This document shows, piece by piece, positions 55,701 to 61,700 of a stretch of DNA of 64,000 nt. The number at the start of each line of letters is the position of its first letter. Within the stretch, counting starts at the first letter, position 1. This DNA comes from Panulirus ornatus (lineage: Eukaryota; Arthropoda; Malacostraca; Decapoda; Palinuridae), in the NCBI RefSeq assembly GCF_036320965.1, contig NC_092226.1, positions 17,291,002 through 17,355,001 on the forward strand. Direction: 5' to 3'. The notes under the pieces are model-generated. The model searched no databases and was not told the origin of the DNA. It saw nothing but the letters and a program-made list of their open reading frames with translations. The position numbers and the translations under genes are program-made.

Positions 55701-58700
55701 GAGCGGTGTGGTATACCGGGGTTGACGTGCTGTCAGTGGATTGAAGCAGGGCATGTGAAGCGTCTGGGGTAAACCATGGAAAGCTGTGTAGGTATGTATA
55801 TTTGCGTGTGTGGACGTATGTATGTACATGTGTATGGGGGGGGGTTGGGCCATTTCTTTCGTCTGTTTCCTTGCGCTACCTCGCAAACGCGGGAGACAGC
55901 GACAAAGTATAATAAAATAAATAATAATAATACTTTGTATGATCATAAATTGATGTATATGGCATTAACATTTGTGAAGCAAATATTTTATAGTGATTTT
56001 TTTATATATGTGTGTGCGTGTAGAAATTAAATGTATGACTGAGTCATTAGTCATATTACATTTCTACAAATTTTTCACTATTTTTAGGAAAATGATCAGT
56101 ATGAAAATTACTAACAACAAATAGTAATGTGAAGAGAGTCGGGAGACCAAATTGGAGGTGGAGGGATGAAATGAAAAAGATTTTGTGATTGGGGCCTGAA
56201 CATACTGGAGGGTGAAAGATGTATGGGGAATGGAGTGAATTGGAACGATGTGGTATACTGGGATTGACGTGCTGTCATTGGATTGAACCAGGTCATGTGA
56301 AGCATCTGGGGTAAACCATGGAAAGTTTTGTGGGGCCTGGATGTGGAAAGGGAGCTGTGGTTTTGGTGCATTACACATGACAGCTAGAGACTGAGTGTGA
56401 ACGAATGTGGCCTTTTTTGTCTTTTCCTAGTGCTACCTTGTGGGCGGGAGGAGGTGCTATTTCATGTATGGTGGGGTGGCGAAGGGAATGGATGAAGGCA
56501 GCAAGTATGAATACATGTATGTGTATGTATATGTATGTATACGTTGAAATGTATAGGTATGTATATGTGCGTGTGTGGGCATTTATGTGTATACATATGC
56601 GTGTGGGTGGGTTGGGCCATTCTTTCTTCTGTTTCCTTGTGCTACCTCGCTAAAGTGGGAGATGGCGATTAAGTTTGATATAATAAAGAAAAATAGTAAT
56701 GCCATATATAGCAACTTATGATCTTCTTACATAGTAAAAGTATTGAAATATATCATACAGTATCAGGTTACAGAATGAAAAGTTAGAAGCATAAAGAGAT
56801 TTATTTTGTTTTATCAAATGGTTATACAATTGGATGGGAAAAATTTGTCTCAATCATTCCTTGATAGTAGTTAGAAGCATAAAGAGATTCATTTTGTTAT
56901 ATCAGATGACTAAACAATTTGATATGAAAGATTTGTGTTTATGATAATTACTTGCTAATCTCTTTATTAGGATGTTCAGTAGTGTTATCAGGGAAAAGTT
57001 ACTGGAAGCACTAGAATGACATACAATTTGCTATCCAGTCATTTTATGTGTACTTATGAAATCCATGACAACTTTCACCTTTTGTGAGGTTTTCTTTTAA
57101 ACATTGAATAGCTGTGACCACTTATAATGATATGTCTGACCCACTACTGCACTGGTTAATGATCTTGGTTGTGGCTGACTTTCATCCTCATCACCCCTAT
57201 GTTATGTGAATCATAACTCTTCATCCTCTAAGTTTTATAATGGGAGAATGTTCTCAATATCCTATTGTGTCACTGGCCTCTTCCTCCTAGCAATCATAGG
57301 AAACTGGAAGGGAGGAAAAAATGTTTACCATTGGAGAAGTGTAAGTAAGGAATGCTATGGCATTGGAAAGGTATGCTGTTATTGATCTCATTCCTACTGT
57401 ATATTTGGATGTAATGGTGCCTATAACTTGCTGACATTATGATGCAAATACAAGGAAAAACACAGACTTTCATTCATGTGGGTGCACTGGTGTTATTAAC
57501 CGAAGATTGTTTATGCTTACATCATTCTTGGTCCCTCTGCCAGATGACAGTGCAGCTGATTTCTTTTAGTTGCTTAGAGTTCTGAGCACCACTGTTGACG
57601 TCCATGATATAAGAAAAAATTTTCAGCAGCCATGGAAAAAAGTCTGTCACCATGGATAATGACAAGAGAAATTCCAACTTGATTAGCACAGTGAAACAGT
57701 TAAACGATATGAAAGAGAAAGCCTAGATAATTGATAAGATAAAAGTTTTTCTGAAGATGTTTAGAAGTAATAGTAAGGTAGCTCAATTATTTTGCTCACC
57801 TCTTTTGTTTAACCATTAAACTGCAACATGCATCTCAAATGACACTCACCCAGTGTGAAAAAAATTCCTGTTTGGAATATCTCCATCAGTAATTCATTCA
57901 TACATAATTGTTGGTAATTTCCTGTATTAGCATGATAATGCTAGTAAAAAATTAAGATATGGCCTCATTTTCTCACATCTTATTATCATATGCAGTTGAA
58001 TAGAATCCCCCTAGTTGTAGTTTGCTTGCCTCTAGATTGGGGTGGATGGGTATTGAGTTGGTGAGGTGGATCCCTGGCTTGTGGCATGGATACTTCTTGT
58101 TTATGTATGGATATGATGATTGTGGGATTTTTCTTGGTTTGATTTCATTCTACATACATTTGAATACATTACACTGTAGCTTTGCAATCTGTGATTTCAT
58201 GCATTCTATGCATGTCATTCAAGTATATTTTACGTATGAGTATAATTAATATATTATTTTCATTATCATTTTTTTTTTTTTTGTCGCTGTCTCCCGCGTT
58301 TGCGAGGTAGCGCAAGGATATAGACGAAAGAAATGGCCCAACCCACCCCCATACACATGTATATACATACACGTCCACACACGCAAATATACATACCTAC
58401 ACAGCTTTCCATGGTTTACCCCAGACGCTTCACATGCCCTGATTCAATCCACTGACAGCACGTCAACCCCAGTATACCACATCGATCCAATTCACTCTAT
58501 TCCTTGCCCGCCTTTCACCCTCCTGCATGTTCAGGCCCTGATCACACAAAATCTTTTTCACTCCATCTTTCCACCTCCAATTTGGTCTCCCACTTCTCCT
58601 CGTTCCCTCCACCTCCGACACATTTATCCTCTTGGTCAATCTTTCCTCACTCATTCTCTCCATGTGCCCAAACCATTTCAAAACACCCTCTTCTGCTCTC

Positions 58701-61700
58701 TCAACCACGCTCTTTTTATTTCCACACATCTCTCTTACCCTTACGTTACTTACTCGATCAAACCACCTCACACCACACATTGTCCTCAAACATCTCATTT
58801 CCAGCACATCCACCCTCCTGCGCCCAACTCTATCCATAGCCCACGCCTCGCAACCATACAACATTGTTGTAACCACTATTCCTTCAAACATACCCATTTT
58901 TGCTTTCTGAGATAATGTTCTCGACTTCCACACATTCTTCAAGGCTCCCAGAATTTTCGCCCCCTCCCCCACCCTATGATTCACTTCTGCTTCCATGGTT
59001 CCATCTGCTGCCAGATCCACTCCCAGATATCTAAAACACTTTACTTCCTCCAGTTTTTCTCCATTCAAACTTACCTCCCAGTTGACTTGACCCTCAACCC
59101 TACTGTACCTAATAACCTTGCTCATATTTACATTTACTCTTAACTTTCTTCTTTCACACACTTTACCAAACTCAGTCACCAGCTTCTGCAGTTTCTCACA
59201 TGAATCAGCCACCAGCGCTGTATCATCAGCGAACAACAACTGACTCACTTCCCAAGCTCTCTCATCCACAACAGACTTCATTCTTGCCCCTCTTTCCAAA
59301 ACTCTTGCATTCACCTCCCTAACAACCCCATCCATAAACAAATTAAACAACCATGGAGACATCACACACCCCTGCCGCAAACCTACATTCACTGAGAACC
59401 AATCACTTTCCTCTCTTCCTACACGTACACATGCCTTACATCCTCGATAAAAACTTTTCACTGCTTCTAACAACTTGCCACCCACACCATATATTCTTAA
59501 TACCTTCCACAGAGCATCTCTATCAACTCTATCATATGCCTTCTCCAGATCCATAAATGCTACATACAAATCCATTTGCTTTTCTAAGTATTTCTCACAT
59601 ATATTCTTCAAAGCAAACACATAACAGTGTTTAAATAATGATAAATGAAAAACCTTTTTTCATAGATATAAATACTGATAGAAGTGAAATTGTTCCTTGT
59701 ATTATGAAATTAACTTCAGTTTATATCATGTAGACCACACTTCCTTCCCTGAGGCTGCAGTTACACTCTGTTTATCTATATATATTTTGGATATCCGTCT
59801 TGGGGTGACCATGGCAAGAGTTTCCACTTATCCCTATCCTTACGTGCCTCCCTTGCACACACTTTCTCTTCGATGATTTATGGGTGATTGTGATGCATGC
59901 TGTGTTATCCAGCTGTGTTTTTAGGTTGCTGGTTACATTCCTTTAAGTTGTCTCCATTCAAAGTCACACCCCAACTAAACAGTCTCTCTCCACTTCTAAA
60001 CCAAATATTTTTCAGTAATGTGGACTTCATTTTACATTTACTTTGTCATAGAACTTTCTTACATTCTTTACGCAAATTTTCATAATATCATGTTGGTCAT
60101 TGGATTCTGTAAGTTTCATATGAGCTACTTTCTTAGACAACAGGCACTTTCTTATTTCACTGTTCCACCACCTTGTCCTCATTTTAGAAATAGACAGTTT
60201 ACTATGAATAGACATGTATGCTTTCTCAACTGTTTAGAAGGTTTACTGAAGCCTTTTCAAGCTATGTTTCATGTCATTTTCATCAATCGTATCAATCCAG
60301 GTTGGGCTTGTTAATAGGTGCATATGTGCCACGTAATGATAGGGAAGGCAGTAGATGATATATGGAGTGAACCTGAAAAAGGTGTTGAGGATGCCCAGGT
60401 GAGAATATGTATAAATAGTGACACAAATGGATGGGTAGTATTTATATTTTTTATTATACTTTATCACTGTCTCCTGTGTTAGCAAGGTAGCACAAGGAAA
60501 CAGACAAAAGAATGGACCAACCCTCCCACATACACATGTATATACATACATGCCCACATATGCACATATACATACCTGTACATTTTAACGTATACATACA
60601 TCTACATACATAGACATATACATATATACATATGTACATATTCATACTTGCTGCCCTCATCCATTCCTGTCGCCACCTTGCCACACATAAAATGGCACCC
60701 CCCTCCCCTGACACGCATGCACGAGGTAGTGCTAGGAAAAGACAACAAAGGCCACATTTGTTCACTCTCAGTCTCTAGCTGTCATGTGTATTGCACCAAA
60801 ACCACAGCTCCCTTTCCACATCTAGGCCCCACAAAACTTTCCATGGTTTACCCCAGATGCCCTGGTTCAGTCCATTGACAGCACATTGACCCCGGTATAC
60901 CGCATCGTTCCAATTCACACTATTCCCAGCATGCCTTTCACCCTCCTGCATGTTCAGGCCCCAATCACTCAAAATCTTTTTCACTCCATCCTTCCACCTC
61001 CAAGTTGGTCTCCCACTCCTCCTCGTTCCCTCCACCTCCAACACATATATGTCCTCTTTGTCAGTCTTTCCTCATTCATTCTCCATGTGACCACCCCATT
61101 TCAATACACCCTCTTCTGCTCTCTCAACCACTCTTTTTATTACCACACATCTCTCATACCCTTTCATTACTTACTTGATCAAACCACCTCACACCACATA
61201 TTGCCCTCAAACATCTCATTTCCAACATATCCACCTTCCTCTGCACAACCCTATATATAGCCCACGCCTCGCATCCACATAACATTGTTGGAACCACTAT
61301 TCCTTCAAACATACCCATTTTTGCTTTCCGAGATAATGTTTGCGCCTTCCACACATTCTTCAACGCTCCCAGAACCTTCGTCCTTTCCCCCACCCTGTGA
61401 CTCACTTCTGCTTCCATGGTTCCATCTGCTGCAAAATCCACTCCCAAATATCTAAAACACTTCACTTCCTTCAGATTTTCTCCATTCAAACTTACCTCCC
61501 AATTTACTTGTCCCTCAACCCTACTGAAGCTGATAACCTTGCTCTTATTCTTATTTACTCTCAGCTTTCTTCTTTCACACACCTTTACAAAATTCAGTCA
61601 CCAGCTTCTGCAGTTTCTTATCTGAATCAGCCACCAGTGCTGTATCATCAGCGAACAACTGACTCACTTCCCAAGCCCTCTCATCCACAACAGACTGCAT

